A stretch of 23,037 nucleotides of DNA from CAZFPA01 sp964520975 (GCA_964520975.1 CAZFPA010000032.1:1-23037); one strand, 5' to 3'; counted from the stretch's first letter, positions 1-7,918 are shown. The notes: generated by a model from the sequence alone, not told the origin. Numbers and translations are program-made.

Positions 1-59
1 GGTAGAGCAGGGGACTGAAAATCCCCGTGTCAGTGGTTCGATTCCGCTCTGAGGCACCA
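1..59 (+). tRNA. tRNA-Phe (GAA), 3' part; 5' end outside window
   Basis: This is the 3' three-quarters of a tRNA, cut by the left window edge. The anticodon stem GGGGA/TCCCC closes a seven-base loop CTGAAAA, whose anticodon GAA reads Phe codons. The T-arm is AGTGG-TTCGATT-CCGCT. The 3' acceptor strand CTGAGGC is followed by discriminator A and an encoded CCA at 57-59. The D-arm is only partly present. The A discriminator matches the UGGU bulge of the Phe T-box leader at about 2226 in this window. Confidence 0.95.
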
Positions 60-72
60 TTTTGAAACATGA

Positions 73-101
73 GTCTGCATGGTTACATGCGGACTTTTTT
101 T
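73..101 (+). terminator. Rho-independent terminator after tRNA-Phe
   Basis: A nine-base-pair stem, GTCTGCATG (73-81) with CATGCGGAC (86-94) and one T-G wobble, closes a GTTA loop. Seven Ts follow at 95-101. It ends the tRNA transcript before the dedA promoter region. Confidence 0.85.
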
Positions 102-196
102 ATATACAGCGTATTTTGTCGACCGGCCAGGAGCGGCATTCCCCGCAGGCAATCAGGATTAACAAAAAATTAACCATGGACGGCAGTTTTTTGGTG

Positions 197-202
197 TATA
201 AT
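197..202 (+). promoter_or_regulatory. probable -10 box of dedA promoter
   Basis: A perfect TATAAT lies 36 bases upstream of the dedA start. No good -35 hexamer is visible 16-18 bases upstream (TTAACC at 170-175 is too far). The call therefore rests on the -10 alone, plus the terminator that isolates dedA from the tRNA. Confidence 0.4.
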
Positions 203-238
203 AGGGGAAGATTTGTTTTTATTTGAAAGGAAGAAAGT

Positions 239-862
239 ATGGAACAGTTTACTGGGGTCTTTTTGGAGTTTATCGATTCATGGGGATATTTTGCTGTAGC
301 ATTGCTCATGGGGTTGGAAAATGCGTGTATACCGATTCCGAGTGAGCTGATCCTTGGTTTTGCAGGCTATCTGATTTTCGCCGGACGCATGACCTTTACG
401 GGGGCGCTGCTCTTCGGCATGATCGGGGGCATGGCAGGGTCATTTTTTGCTTACTACGTCGGACATTATGGCGGACGTTCCTTTGTTGATACGTATGGCA
501 AGTATTTCTTTGTGAAGAAATCCCATGTGGATGTGGCCCAGCGCTGGTTTGACAAGTATGGCATCAAGGCGGTATTTTTCAGCCGTATGCTGCCGGTGGT
601 GCGCACGTTTATTTCGCTGCCCGCGGGCTTTGCGCATGTGGATATGAAGAAGTTTTTCTTCTATACCTTTTTGGGCTCGCTGCCCTGGACGGCACTTATC
701 CTTGGCGCGGGCATGACGCTGGGAGAAAGCTGGAAACTGCTCACGGAAATCGGGCATGAGGCAAGTCTCGTATTTATCGCCGTGATGGCGGTCGTCATCC
801 TCGTATTGTATGTACGTTATCGCCGTAATAAGAAGAGCCGGGAAAACGTGAATATGGACTAA
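239..862 (+). CDS. DedA family membrane protein (SNARE-associated/VTT domain)
   Basis: A 207-residue polytopic inner-membrane protein of the DedA family. Known members affect membrane homeostasis, proton-motive-force-linked phenotypes and lipid-carrier recycling; the substrate here cannot be read from sequence. Hydrophobic segments lie near residues 15-55, 60-80, 135-155 and 175-195. The acidic motif ENACIPIPSE near residue 28 and the basic signature FFSRMLPVVRTF followed by LPAGFAHV are hallmark DedA elements. The C-terminus is short and basic (RYRRNKKSRE), as expected for a cytosolic tail. The start is ATG 239 with AAAGGAAG at 226-233. The gene appears monocistronic: a -10 box lies upstream, and a hairpin shared with the convergent thiD lies immediately downstream. 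The family call is confident; the physiological role is not. Confidence 0.92.
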   Translation: MEQFTGVFLEFIDSWGYFAVALLMGLENACIPIPSELILGFAGYLIFAGRMTFTGALLFGMIGGMAGSFFAYYVGHYGGRSFVDTYGKYFFVKKSHVDVAQRWFDKYGIKAVFFSRMLPVVRTFISLPAGFAHVDMKKFFFYTFLGSLPWTALILGAGMTLGESWKLLTEIGHEASLVFIAVMAVVILVLYVRYRRNKKSRENVNMD

Positions 863-891
863 AAAAGATGCTGCTGCGGCAGCATCTTTTT
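862..891. terminator. bidirectional terminator between dedA and thiD
   Basis: GATGCTGC (867-874) pairs perfectly with GCAGCATC (879-886) around a TGCG loop. The stem is flanked by As at 862-866 and Ts at 887-891. It therefore works as a U-tailed terminator on both strands, serving the convergent genes dedA and thiD, whose stop codon is at 894-896. Confidence 0.88.
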
Positions 892-893
892 AG

Positions 894-1673
894 TTACAAG
901 GCGTACATGTGGTTGAGTGGGCCGCTGCCCTGGCCGAGGTCCAGGCCGGCCTGGAGGGCACCGGTGATGAAGTCCTTGGCCTGCCGGATGGCGGCTGGCA
1001 GCGGCAGCCCTGCGGCCAGTGCACAGGCGATGGCGGAGGACAGGGTGCAGCCGGTGCCGTGCGTATTGGGATTGTTCACGCGCGGGCTCTGGTACCAGTG
1101 AGCCGTGCCCTGCTGCCAGAGCAGATCGTCGGCACTGTCACTGAGATGGCCGCCCTTGATGAGTATCGCTCCCAGCATATGCTTTGCAATCTCCTGGGCG
1201 GCGCGTACCATATCCGTCGTGGTGTGGATGGGGAGGCCGGAAAGAGCCTCGGCCTCGGGCAGATTCGGCGTAATCACAGAGGCCAGCGGCAGCAGAAGGC
1301 GCTGCAGGGCCTCCATCGCTTCCGGCGCCAGCAGGCGGCTGCCGCTGGTGGCAATCATGACGGGATCGACTACGATATTCTCGGCGGCGTATTCCCGGAG
1401 TTTTTGGGAGATCACCTCGATGATGGCCGGCTGTGATACCATGCCGATCTTTACCGCATCCGGCCGGATATCGCTGAAGATGCAGTCGAGCTCCTGTGCG
1501 ACGAACGCCGGCGAGGCGTCGAAGATGTCGTAGACACCCGTCGTATTCTGGGCGGTCAGTGAGGTGATGGCGCTCATCGCATACATCTTATGGACGGTGA
1601 TGGTCTTGATATCTGCCTGGATGCCGGCGCCGCCGCTGCAATCTGAGCCCGCAATGGTTAAAACGGTTTTCAT
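894..1673 (-). CDS. thiD: hydroxymethylpyrimidine/phosphomethylpyrimidine kinase
   Basis: A 259-residue ribokinase-fold enzyme. It phosphorylates HMP and HMP-phosphate to HMP-pyrophosphate, the pyrimidine half of thiamine, in the cytosol. The N-terminal substrate motif TIAGSDCSGGAGIQADIK (residues 5-22), VVDPVMIATSG in the middle, and the ATP/anion-hole signature HGTGCTLSSA near residue 216 are all present. Length is normal for the family. The start is the ATG at 1671-1673: it has a textbook AAGGAGG with an eight-base spacer. The longer in-frame ATG at 1712 would put the N-terminus inside the riboswitch terminator. Expression is controlled by the upstream TPP riboswitch, so high thiamine pyrophosphate should shut it off. 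It stands alone rather than with thiC, thiE or thiM in this window. Confidence 0.97.
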   Translation of the reverse strand: MKTVLTIAGSDCSGGAGIQADIKTITVHKMYAMSAITSLTAQNTTGVYDIFDASPAFVAQELDCIFSDIRPDAVKIGMVSQPAIIEVISQKLREYAAENIVVDPVMIATSGSRLLAPEAMEALQRLLLPLASVITPNLPEAEALSGLPIHTTTDMVRAAQEIAKHMLGAILIKGGHLSDSADDLLWQQGTAHWYQSPRVNNPNTHGTGCTLSSAIACALAAGLPLPAAIRQAKDFITGALQAGLDLGQGSGPLNHMYAL

Positions 1674-1697
1674 GTAGATTCCTCCTTGCACGGGCAG

Positions 1698-1722
1698 AAA
1701 AAAAGCTGCCATAGGCAGCTTT
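1698..1722 (-). terminator. expression-platform terminator of the TPP riboswitch
   Basis: On the minus strand, AAAGCTGCC pairs perfectly with GGCAGCTTT around a TAT loop, and the uridine run is seven Ts (1704-1698). It lies between the TPP aptamer and the thiD ribosome-binding site. It is thus the transcription attenuator expected to form when TPP is bound. Confidence 0.92.
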
Positions 1723-1751
1723 GACTGGCGGGTGAAGTGCAGATCCCAAAC

Positions 1752-1830
1752 TCTCCCTGCGCCGGCATTGCCCGGATCAGGTCAAAGGGTCGAAGCCATG
1801 CTTCCTCTCAGCCGAAAAGCTCCCCTGTGC
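1752..1830 (-). ncRNA. TPP riboswitch (THI element) upstream of thiD
   Basis: Read on the minus strand, the segment contains the conserved THI-box blocks in order. First come GGGGAGC and the GGCTGAGAGG block, which binds the HMP moiety. A short P3 extension follows, GGAAGCATGGCTTC. Then come ACCC, GACCTGATCCGGGCAAT and GCCGGCGCAGGGAG, which bind pyrophosphate and close P1. Aptamer, terminator and a thiamine gene occur in the right order and distance, so assignment is essentially certain. Confidence 0.96.
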
Positions 1831-1848
1831 GTTCTTTTGTTTACCGCT

Positions 1849-1877
1849 ATTCTAGCATGGAAGCCTGCGGAAAGCAA
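1849..1877 (-). promoter_or_regulatory. sigma-A type promoter of the thiD riboswitch transcript
   Basis: On the minus strand, TTGCTT (1877-1872) and TAGAAT (1854-1849) are separated by exactly 17 bases. Transcription would begin about 1842, a dozen bases before the aptamer. The -10 is good and the -35 keeps TTG. Confidence 0.6.
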
Positions 1878-1953
1878 ATCGGTGCTTGAACAGGACTTAC
1901 TAAAACAAATATCTCTCCTGATGAAACATACAAAACAAATTAAGAAAAAATAC

Positions 1954-1982
1954 TTGTTTTTTATTGGCTGTTATGTTATGAT
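1954..1982 (+). promoter_or_regulatory. sigma-A promoter of the pheA-aroF T-box operon
   Basis: TTGTTT (1954-1959), a 17-base spacer and TATGAT (1977-1982) lie in an AT-rich stretch. The start of transcription would be about 1989, just before T-box Stem I. It is back-to-back with the thiD promoter in the same intergenic region. Confidence 0.7.
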
Positions 1983-1988
1983 ATTATC

Positions 1989-2272
1989 AATTTCAGAAAG
2001 AGAAATGCCGTGAAGAGGAAAAGTAGATGGCGAGGAACTGTGCAGAGAGCCGGGGAAGATGCGAGCCGGTCAGGGAGCAGCCATTGAAGTTCACCTTGGA
2101 GCAGCCCGCTGAAGGTCATGTAGGCGGTGCCGGAGCCTTTGCCGTTACAGGAAGGAGCATATCGGTAGTGCGTCTATGGGCGCGGCCTGTATGTATTTGA
2201 GCGATTCCAACAGGAATCATTAAGGTGGTAACGCGGGTGCAGCCTCGTCCTTTACAGGACGAGGCTTTTTTT
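1989..2272 (+). ncRNA. T-box leader, phenylalanine specific (tRNA-Phe sensing)
   Basis: A T-box riboswitch leader of roughly 280 nt. The conserved T-box AAGGTGGTAACGCGGG occupies 2222-2237. Stem I carries an AGTA-type motif near 2031 and the GATGCGAGCC apical block near 2058. The specifier loop reads GAA-G-TTC-ACC, with the TTC specifier codon at 2090-2092 followed by the usual ACCTTGGAGC. TTC is read by tRNA-Phe(GAA). The UGGU in the T-box bulge matches an A discriminator base. Uncharged tRNA-Phe should stabilise the antiterminator and allow pheA-aroF transcription. The downstream genes are phenylalanine-pathway genes, which independently agrees with the codon. Precise 5' end is inferred from the promoter. 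Confidence 0.94.
2242..2272 (+). terminator. T-box leader terminator
   Basis: GCCTCGTCC (2242-2250) pairs perfectly with GGACGAGGC (2257-2265) around TTTACA, followed by seven Ts at 2266-2272. It is the default structure that competes with the antiterminator when tRNA-Phe is charged. Confidence 0.93.
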
Positions 2273-2300
2273 ATACCTATTTCAAAGGAGAGAATTGCGG

Positions 2301-3152
2301 ATGAGGACAATGGGGTTTTTAGGGCCGCAGGGAACACATAGTGAGGCGGCCGCAATCTTTTTGCAGGCCAGGCTGCCCGAGCCGACCGAGCTGGAAGCGT
2401 ATCCGGATATCTACGCGGCGATGCAGGCGGTGGCGGAAGGCCGCTGTGATGCCTGTCTGGTCCCCGTGGAGAATTCATTGGAGGGCTCCATCAATATCAC
2501 GCTGGATGCGCTGGCACACAGTGATGAGCTGGAGATCACGGCTGAGCTGATCTGGAGTGTGCACAATCAGCTCATGGCGAAGAATCCGGCGGCTCCGGTA
2601 CAGAAGATTTTCTCACATGCGCAGCCGCTGGCGCAGTGCCGTACTTACCTGCAGCAGCACTATCCGCAGGCGGAGCTGCAGGCGGTCGCAAGCACAGCCA
2701 AGGCGGCGGGGCTCGTGGCGAAAAGCGTTTCGGCGGATGGCTGGGCGGCAATCTGCACCAAGCGGGCCGGTGAGCTTTACGGCCTGCAGACACTGGCCGC
2801 CGAGATCCAGGATAATATGGCAAACTGCACGCGCTTCTATGAGCTGCATCGGCGGGGGGCCGCAGTCGCCCCGCGGGGACGACGCGAAAAGTCGCTGGTC
2901 ATCTGTCAGATCGATGGGCAGCGGGCGGGCAGTCTCTGCGAGGTACTGCAGGAGTTCGCGCGGCGGGATGTGAATATGACCCGTATCGAGTCCCGACCGG
3001 CCCGGACAGAGCTCGGTGCCTATATATTCTTTTTTGATCTCGAGACAAAAACAAGCCGGGAAAATCTGGAGGCCTCCATCGAGGCGGTACGTCAGCGCAG
3101 TATATGGCTGAAAAATCTGGGTGAATTTCCTGTTATCATAGCGAATAATTAA
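2301..3152 (+). CDS. pheA: prephenate dehydratase
   Basis: A 283-residue monofunctional prephenate dehydratase converting prephenate to phenylpyruvate, the last committed step to phenylalanine. The catalytic PDT domain spans about residues 3-180. It begins with GFLGPQGTHSEAA, contains LVPVENSLEGSI, and ends with the NCTRF motif whose Thr177 is the catalytic threonine of the family. A C-terminal ACT domain follows (about 197-275), with GSL in place of the usual GAL and an intact ESRP motif (230-233) for phenylalanine feedback binding. There is no chorismate mutase fusion. The start chosen is ATG 2301 (AAAGGAG at 2284-2290, ten-base gap). TTG 2295 and ATG 2310 are in-frame alternatives. Control is double: T-box attenuation of mRNA and ACT-mediated inhibition. 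aroF follows after 24 bases. Confidence 0.96.
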   Translation: MRTMGFLGPQGTHSEAAAIFLQARLPEPTELEAYPDIYAAMQAVAEGRCDACLVPVENSLEGSINITLDALAHSDELEITAELIWSVHNQLMAKNPAAPVQKIFSHAQPLAQCRTYLQQHYPQAELQAVASTAKAAGLVAKSVSADGWAAICTKRAGELYGLQTLAAEIQDNMANCTRFYELHRRGAAVAPRGRREKSLVICQIDGQRAGSLCEVLQEFARRDVNMTRIESRPARTELGAYIFFFDLETKTSRENLEASIEAVRQRSIWLKNLGEFPVIIANN

Positions 3153-3176
3153 TGGATAAGAAAAGGAGAATGCAAT

Positions 3177-4208
3177 ATGGTTATCATTATGAATGCCGAC
3201 GCAACGGCGGAAAATATCAAGAATGTCATTGAGGAAATCCAGGGTGTGGGGCTCACTGCGCAGATCATGGAAGGTGCGCAGCAGAAAATCATCGGGGTTA
3301 TCGGCGATAAAGCCCGCATGGGTTCATTGCCCATCGATGCGATGGATGGTGTCGAAAAGACGGTGGAGATCTCCAAGAGCTATAAGCTCGCCAGCCGGGA
3401 ATTCCATCCGCAGTCCACGATTGTCGATGTCGATGGCGTGAAGATCGGTGGCGGGAATCTGGTTGTCATGGCCGGCCCTTGTGCCGTTGAGTCACGGGAG
3501 CAGCTTTTCGAGGCAGCGGATCTGGTCAAGAAGAGCGGCGCGCAGTTCCTGCGTGGCGGTGCCTACAAGCCCCGCACTTCACCGTATTCCTTCCAGGGAC
3601 TGGAGGAAACCGGGCTGCGCTACCTGGCTGAGGCCAGAGAGCGCACGGGCCTCAAGATCGTGACCGAGGTCACGGAGGTCGAGGCGGTAGCGACTGTTGC
3701 GCAATATGCGGACATGCTGCAGATCGGCGCGCGCAATATGCAGAATTTCCGCCTGCTCAAGGAGGTCGGCCGTTCGGATAAGCCGGTGCTCCTGAAGCGG
3801 GGCCTGGCCGCAACGCTCAATGAATGGCTGAATGCCGCGGAGTACATCATGAGCGAGGGCAATCCCAATGTCGTGTTCTGCGAGCGCGGCATCCGCACCT
3901 ATGAGACCTATACACGCAATACGCTTGATCTCAGCGCCGTAGCGGCGATTAAGCATCTGTCCCATCTGCCGATCATCGTAGATCCGAGCCATGGTACCGG
4001 AAAGTGGCGCATGGTAAAGCCGATGGCCTTCGCTGCCGTAGCTGCCGGCGCTGATGGACTCATGATGGAGATGCATCCGAATCCGGCCAAGGCACTTTCG
4101 GATGGGCCGCAGTCGCTCACGCCGGAGAATTTTGCCGCGCTCATGCAGGGTCTGCAGCGTCTGTCCGGCTTCCTGCAGGAAAGCGGGCTTGCCATCACCG
4201 ATCTTTGA
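3177..4208 (+). CDS. aroF: 3-deoxy-7-phosphoheptulonate (DAHP) synthase, type I-beta
   Basis: A 343-residue DAHP synthase condensing phosphoenolpyruvate and erythrose-4-phosphate, the entry to the shikimate pathway. Residues 1-70 form the ferredoxin-like regulatory domain typical of the AroF/AroA(Thermotoga)-like I-beta subfamily. The TIM-barrel follows, with AGPCAVES, RGGAYKPRTSPYSFQG, QIGARNMQN, PVLLKRG, CERGIRTYE and IVDPSHGTGK motifs, which cover PEP, metal and phosphate binding. The start is ATG 3177 with an AAAAGGAG upstream. It is co-transcribed with pheA, 24 bases apart, and so is under the Phe T-box. This ties pathway entry to tRNA-Phe charging. A terminator follows at 4265. Function is confident; which aromatic end product inhibits the enzyme allosterically is not visible. 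Confidence 0.96.
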   Translation: MVIIMNADATAENIKNVIEEIQGVGLTAQIMEGAQQKIIGVIGDKARMGSLPIDAMDGVEKTVEISKSYKLASREFHPQSTIVDVDGVKIGGGNLVVMAGPCAVESREQLFEAADLVKKSGAQFLRGGAYKPRTSPYSFQGLEETGLRYLAEARERTGLKIVTEVTEVEAVATVAQYADMLQIGARNMQNFRLLKEVGRSDKPVLLKRGLAATLNEWLNAAEYIMSEGNPNVVFCERGIRTYETYTRNTLDLSAVAAIKHLSHLPIIVDPSHGTGKWRMVKPMAFAAVAAGADGLMMEMHPNPAKALSDGPQSLTPENFAALMQGLQRLSGFLQESGLAITDL

Positions 4209-4264
4209 GAAAAAGCGGGATGATTTTTTCAGTATAGAGTAGGGAACAGGCGCTTCCTGCAGTG

Positions 4265-4294
4265 GAGGCCGGAGCAATTGCTCCGGCCTCTTTT
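4265..4294 (+). terminator. Rho-independent terminator of pheA-aroF
   Basis: An 11-bp perfect GC-rich stem, GAGGCCGGAGC (4265-4275) with GCTCCGGCCTC (4280-4290), closes an AATT loop. TTTT follows at 4291-4294. Confidence 0.88.
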
Positions 4295-4363
4295 GCATGG
4301 GCTTTTTCTACTAACTATTGAGAAATTTTCCGCCTTTTGCTATTTTACCGAATAATTTTGTAG

Positions 4364-4369
4364 TATACT
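4364..4369 (+). promoter_or_regulatory. possible -10 box for the hybrid kinase gene
   Basis: TATACT lies in the AT-rich 4320-4420 stretch, 61 bases before the kinase start and after a strong terminator, so a promoter is required somewhere here. No convincing -35 is found at the right spacing: TATTTT at 4341-4346 has a 17-base spacer but is a poor match. Treat as tentative. Confidence 0.3.
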
Positions 4370-4429
4370 TAACCCATAAAAGAAAAAGAATACTATTGGA
4401 TACATTAAAATAAGAAAGGAGCAGACCAA

Positions 4430-7400
4430 ATGATTTTGCCGAAGTTACAGATCAGTACAGCGTGTGGAAAGAAATGCCGGGCTGCCCTGCTGGGCGGCGG
4501 GCTGGCACTGATCTGCGGAATGGGGGAGGCCACCGCCCAGGCCGCGGTGAGCGGAACCCTGCCGGAGGGGGACGCGGCACTGCTCGTCTACCGCAATGCG
4601 GTGCTGCCCTTCCTGATCTGCGGCGGGCTGCTGCTTGTCATTATTTTTCTGCTGCTGCGCGAAAACCATCGGCGTCGGCAGGCTTATTTTCAGGTATGGC
4701 GGGAGGACCGGCGCCTGCAGGCTTTTATGGACGGAACCCCGGCCGGTATGGGGACATTTTTAGTAAGGGACGGAAAAATCCGTATCGGATACATGAATGA
4801 TGGTTTTTACGCTATGCTTGGAACGCAGCGGGAGCCGCGGCAGAGCATTACGGCTGAGGATGGTTCAATGGCTTATGTGCACGCGGAGGATCGTGCCGGT
4901 CTGGAAGCCGAAATCCTGCGGGCAGCGGAGGATAATCTCATCGCGGAGTATACCTTCCGGCTGCGCTGGCCGGATGAGAGCTATCGCTGGCTGTCCATCC
5001 GGGCCGTGGCCGGTGAAAAAGAGAGCGATGGTACGGTCGTCTGTTATGCGGCCTTTCACAATGTCGATGAGCTTGTGCGTACGCAGCGGGAACTGCGGGA
5101 AAGCAAGAGCTCGCTCACTGCAGCCATTGAGCATTCGGGGCTGCAGTTCTGGCAGTATTATCCGGGGCAGCATATCGCAATGCTTTTTCCGGGGATTTCC
5201 GGACATCTTCCGCTGCCGAGGGTATTGCAGGATTTTCCGCGTTCTTTGATAAAGCGGGAAATTATCCATCCCGATGATATTCCGGCTTTTTTGGAAATGC
5301 ATCGGTTGTTGGATGAGGGAAGCTATGGAGCCAGTGCGGATATCCGCGTGCGCCTGGAGAACGGATACTCCTGGGAACGCGTGCGCTATACGGCTATTTA
5401 CGATGATGCCGGCAGGGTCATAAAGGCTATCGGAACGGCGGAAAACCTCAATGCCTATAAGGAAATCGAGGAACGCTTTTCTATTTCGGCCGGACAGGCG
5501 GGCATCCTCTGCGGCGTCTATGATATGGCGGCGCACCGTACATGGTTTGATTTCCATGGAAAGCGCCGGAGCTTTGAGAATGCGCCGGAGAGCGTGATTG
5601 CCAGCGGCATCGTGCATCCGGCTGATCAGGCGCGTTACCGCAGTATTTTCAGCCGCCTGGCAGCGGGGGAACGCACGGTAAGCGACGTCATCCGTTATCG
5701 GCTGGATACGGGCAAGGATTATATCTGGATCAATATCATCTATACGCTGATACCGGATCGCCAGGGAAATGCCTCCCGGGCCTTCGGCAGCGGTGTCGAT
5801 ATCACGGAGCAGAAGCTGGCAGAAATCCGATATCAGGAGGAAAATCTGCGGCGCCGGGAGCTCGAAAAGGATGTTGTTGAGGCGGTGAGCTTCAACATCA
5901 CGCAGAACCGGATGCTTGCCCGCAGCATCCATGGCCGGGAGATCGCGCCCCGGCAGTCCGTTACGCTGGATGCCTACATGGAGGAAATGACAGCGGTTGT
6001 CCCGCGGGAAGCGGACCGGAGCTTTTTATGGAGCCTCTATACGATAGGACGGATGCAGGCCATGTATCGTGATGGGCAGCGGCGCTTGGATTTCGAGTAT
6101 CTGCATAAGACGGAAACCCAGGGCCTGCGCTGGTACAGTGGCCGCCTCAATCTCGTCATGCAGCCGCAGACCAGGGATATTCTGGCTTTTACCTATATCC
6201 ATGACATCGATGATAGTAAAAAGAATCGGCTGGCGCTTGAAAGCATCATGTCGGAAACCGTTGATTTTGTCGCGTGCTATGACCTGCGAACCGGCGTGGT
6301 ACGCCTGGTTCGGGCCAATGAGACCACGCGCAGTGTGGGGGCGGGCGGCCCCTATGACTACAAACGTGATTATGACAGGCTCGTTGAGCGATTCGTGGTC
6401 CTGGAGGATCAGGCGCGGGCCATGGAAGGGCTCAATCCGGACCTCGTGCGGGAGCACCTGGAGCATGAGCGCAGCTATGAGATAACGCTGCGGCTGCAGA
6501 TCCACGACGAGGTTCGTCACAAGCAGTTCCGTTACTACTACCTCGATGATTCGACAAAGAACACCATCGTTCTTTTGCAGTGGGATATCACGGAGCTCTA
6601 TGAAAAAGAAGAACGGCAGAAAACTGAGATGCAGACGGCACTGGTCACGGCGAAAAAGGCCAGCCGGGCCAAGAGCGACTTCCTCTCCCGCATGAGCCAT
6701 GAAATCCGCACGCCGATGAATGCGATCATCGGCCTTACGGCGCTTACGCGCGAAAAGCTCGGCGACATGTCCTATGTAAAGAACAGCCTCGAAAAAATAG
6801 ATTCTTCAGCGCACTTCCTGCTGGAGCTCATCAATGATATCCTGGACATTTCCCGCATTGAACGCGGCAAGCTGAGCCTGAATGAGACACCGGTGGAAAT
6901 GACGGGATTTTTAGAGGATATCCATGCGCTGCTGCGCAGCCGGGCGGAGGAAAAAAATATCCGGTATGTGGTCAAGGCCGAAGGGCTGGCGGCCGGCTAT
7001 TGCTTTGATGCGCTGAAGCTCAAGCAGGTGCTGGTCAATATTCTTTCCAATGCGGTGAAATTCACGGCGGCCGGCGGCCAGGTCGACTTTACGGCCTGCT
7101 GCACCGGCCAGCAGGACGGGCTGGACTGCCTGCAGTTCACGGTGAGGGATACGGGCATTGGTATCGACCAGAAGTTCCTGCCCAAGGTGTTTGATGCCTT
7201 TGCCCAGGAATACTCCACGAACACCACGTTGTTTGGCGGTACGGGGCTCGGGCTGGCCATCAGCCGCAGCATCATCGAGCTTATGGGCGGAACCATCGCG
7301 GTACAGAGCCAGAAAAATGAAGGCACGACCTTTGTCGTCACCGTGCGGCTTACGCGGCTGCAGGATGACGGCCGTCTGCGTCAGAAAAACGGCAGTCGCC

Positions 7401-7810
7401 CGACGGATTATGATTTTACGGGCCGTCGGGTATTGCTGGCGGAGGATAATGAAATCAACAGTGAGATTTCCCGTAATCTGCTGGAGTCCAAAGGCTTTAC
7501 CGTCGAAGCGGTAACGGACGGGCGGCAGGCGGTGGATGCATTCCAGCAGCATGCACCGGGCTGGTATGACCTCATTCTCATGGATGTGCGCATGCCTTAC
7601 ATGGACGGCCTCACGGCTACCCGGCAGATACGCTCATCGGAGCACGACGATGCCTGGAGCATTCCCATCCTGGCCATGACCGCGAATGCCTTTGAGGAGG
7701 ATATCAAAAAATCCCTGCGTTCCGGGATGAACGGCCACCTGACAAAGCCTGTCGAGCCGGCTGAGCTCTATAGGTCCATTCAGGAAGCCTTGGATGCCAA
7801 TACCGATTGA
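4430..7810 (+). CDS. multi-PAS hybrid sensor histidine kinase with receiver domain
   Basis: A 1126-residue membrane-anchored hybrid kinase. Residues 16-38 look like a signal or first membrane segment with an ATAQA cleavage-like site. A short exported loop and a membrane helix at 57-76 follow, then basic RENHRRR. Nearly all sensing is therefore cytosolic. About five PAS-like modules occupy 95-735; the first three end in typical PAS/PAC strings such as VDITEQKLAE, and the last two are more divergent. The HisKA motif SHEIRTPMN puts the phospho-acceptor at His757. The HATPase domain (about 859-977) has NILSNAVKF, DTGIGI and GGTGLGLAI boxes. The receiver (about 1000-1120) has the acidic pair E1005-D1006, phospho-acceptor Asp1052 in LILMDVRMP, and a TKP lysine. 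There is no Hpt domain, and no response regulator lies nearby, so it is an orphan with unknown output. AGGAG precedes ATG 4430. Confidence 0.93.
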   Translation: MILPKLQISTACGKKCRAALLGGGLALICGMGEATAQAAVSGTLPEGDAALLVYRNAVLPFLICGGLLLVIIFLLLRENHRRRQAYFQVWREDRRLQAFMDGTPAGMGTFLVRDGKIRIGYMNDGFYAMLGTQREPRQSITAEDGSMAYVHAEDRAGLEAEILRAAEDNLIAEYTFRLRWPDESYRWLSIRAVAGEKESDGTVVCYAAFHNVDELVRTQRELRESKSSLTAAIEHSGLQFWQYYPGQHIAMLFPGISGHLPLPRVLQDFPRSLIKREIIHPDDIPAFLEMHRLLDEGSYGASADIRVRLENGYSWERVRYTAIYDDAGRVIKAIGTAENLNAYKEIEERFSISAGQAGILCGVYDMAAHRTWFDFHGKRRSFENAPESVIASGIVHPADQARYRSIFSRLAAGERTVSDVIRYRLDTGKDYIWINIIYTLIPDRQGNASRAFGSGVDITEQKLAEIRYQEENLRRRELEKDVVEAVSFNITQNRMLARSIHGREIAPRQSVTLDAYMEEMTAVVPREADRSFLWSLYTIGRMQAMYRDGQRRLDFEYLHKTETQGLRWYSGRLNLVMQPQTRDILAFTYIHDIDDSKKNRLALESIMSETVDFVACYDLRTGVVRLVRANETTRSVGAGGPYDYKRDYDRLVERFVVLEDQARAMEGLNPDLVREHLEHERSYEITLRLQIHDEVRHKQFRYYYLDDSTKNTIVLLQWDITELYEKEERQKTEMQTALVTAKKASRAKSDFLSRMSHEIRTPMNAIIGLTALTREKLGDMSYVKNSLEKIDSSAHFLLELINDILDISRIERGKLSLNETPVEMTGFLEDIHALLRSRAEEKNIRYVVKAEGLAAGYCFDALKLKQVLVNILSNAVKFTAAGGQVDFTACCTGQQDGLDCLQFTVRDTGIGIDQKFLPKVFDAFAQEYSTNTTLFGGTGLGLAISRSIIELMGGTIAVQSQKNEGTTFVVTVRLTRLQDDGRLRQKNGSRPTDYDFTGRRVLLAEDNEINSEISRNLLESKGFTVEAVTDGRQAVDAFQQHAPGWYDLILMDVRMPYMDGLTATRQIRSSEHDDAWSIPILAMTANAFEEDIKKSLRSGMNGHLTKPVEPAELYRSIQEALDANTD

Positions 7811-7861
7811 AAAAAACTGTGACCGGGATTTTCCGCAAGAAAATCCCGGTCACAGTTTTTT
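7811..7861. terminator. long bidirectional terminator between kinase and MATE genes
   Basis: A perfect 23-bp stem (7811-7833 with 7839-7861) closes a CGCAA loop. It starts with six As and ends with six Ts, so it acts as a terminator for the plus-strand kinase and for the convergent minus-strand MATE gene. Confidence 0.93.
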
Positions 7862-7918
7862 GGTATCGCGGCAAAATGTAAGGGCCCCTTCGCAAAAAAG
7901 ACATGCCGGATGGGGGCG

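Noticed and set aside
1732..2013. Small plus-strand open frame of 93 codons
   Set aside because: It runs through the antisense of the TPP riboswitch, the thiD promoter and the start of the T-box transcript. There is no ribosome-binding site, and the region is fully explained by regulatory elements.
4865..5932. 355-codon minus-strand open frame inside the hybrid kinase gene
   Set aside because: The plus-strand frame has clear PAS modules over the same interval, and the minus frame has low-complexity, unrecognisable sequence without a start signal.
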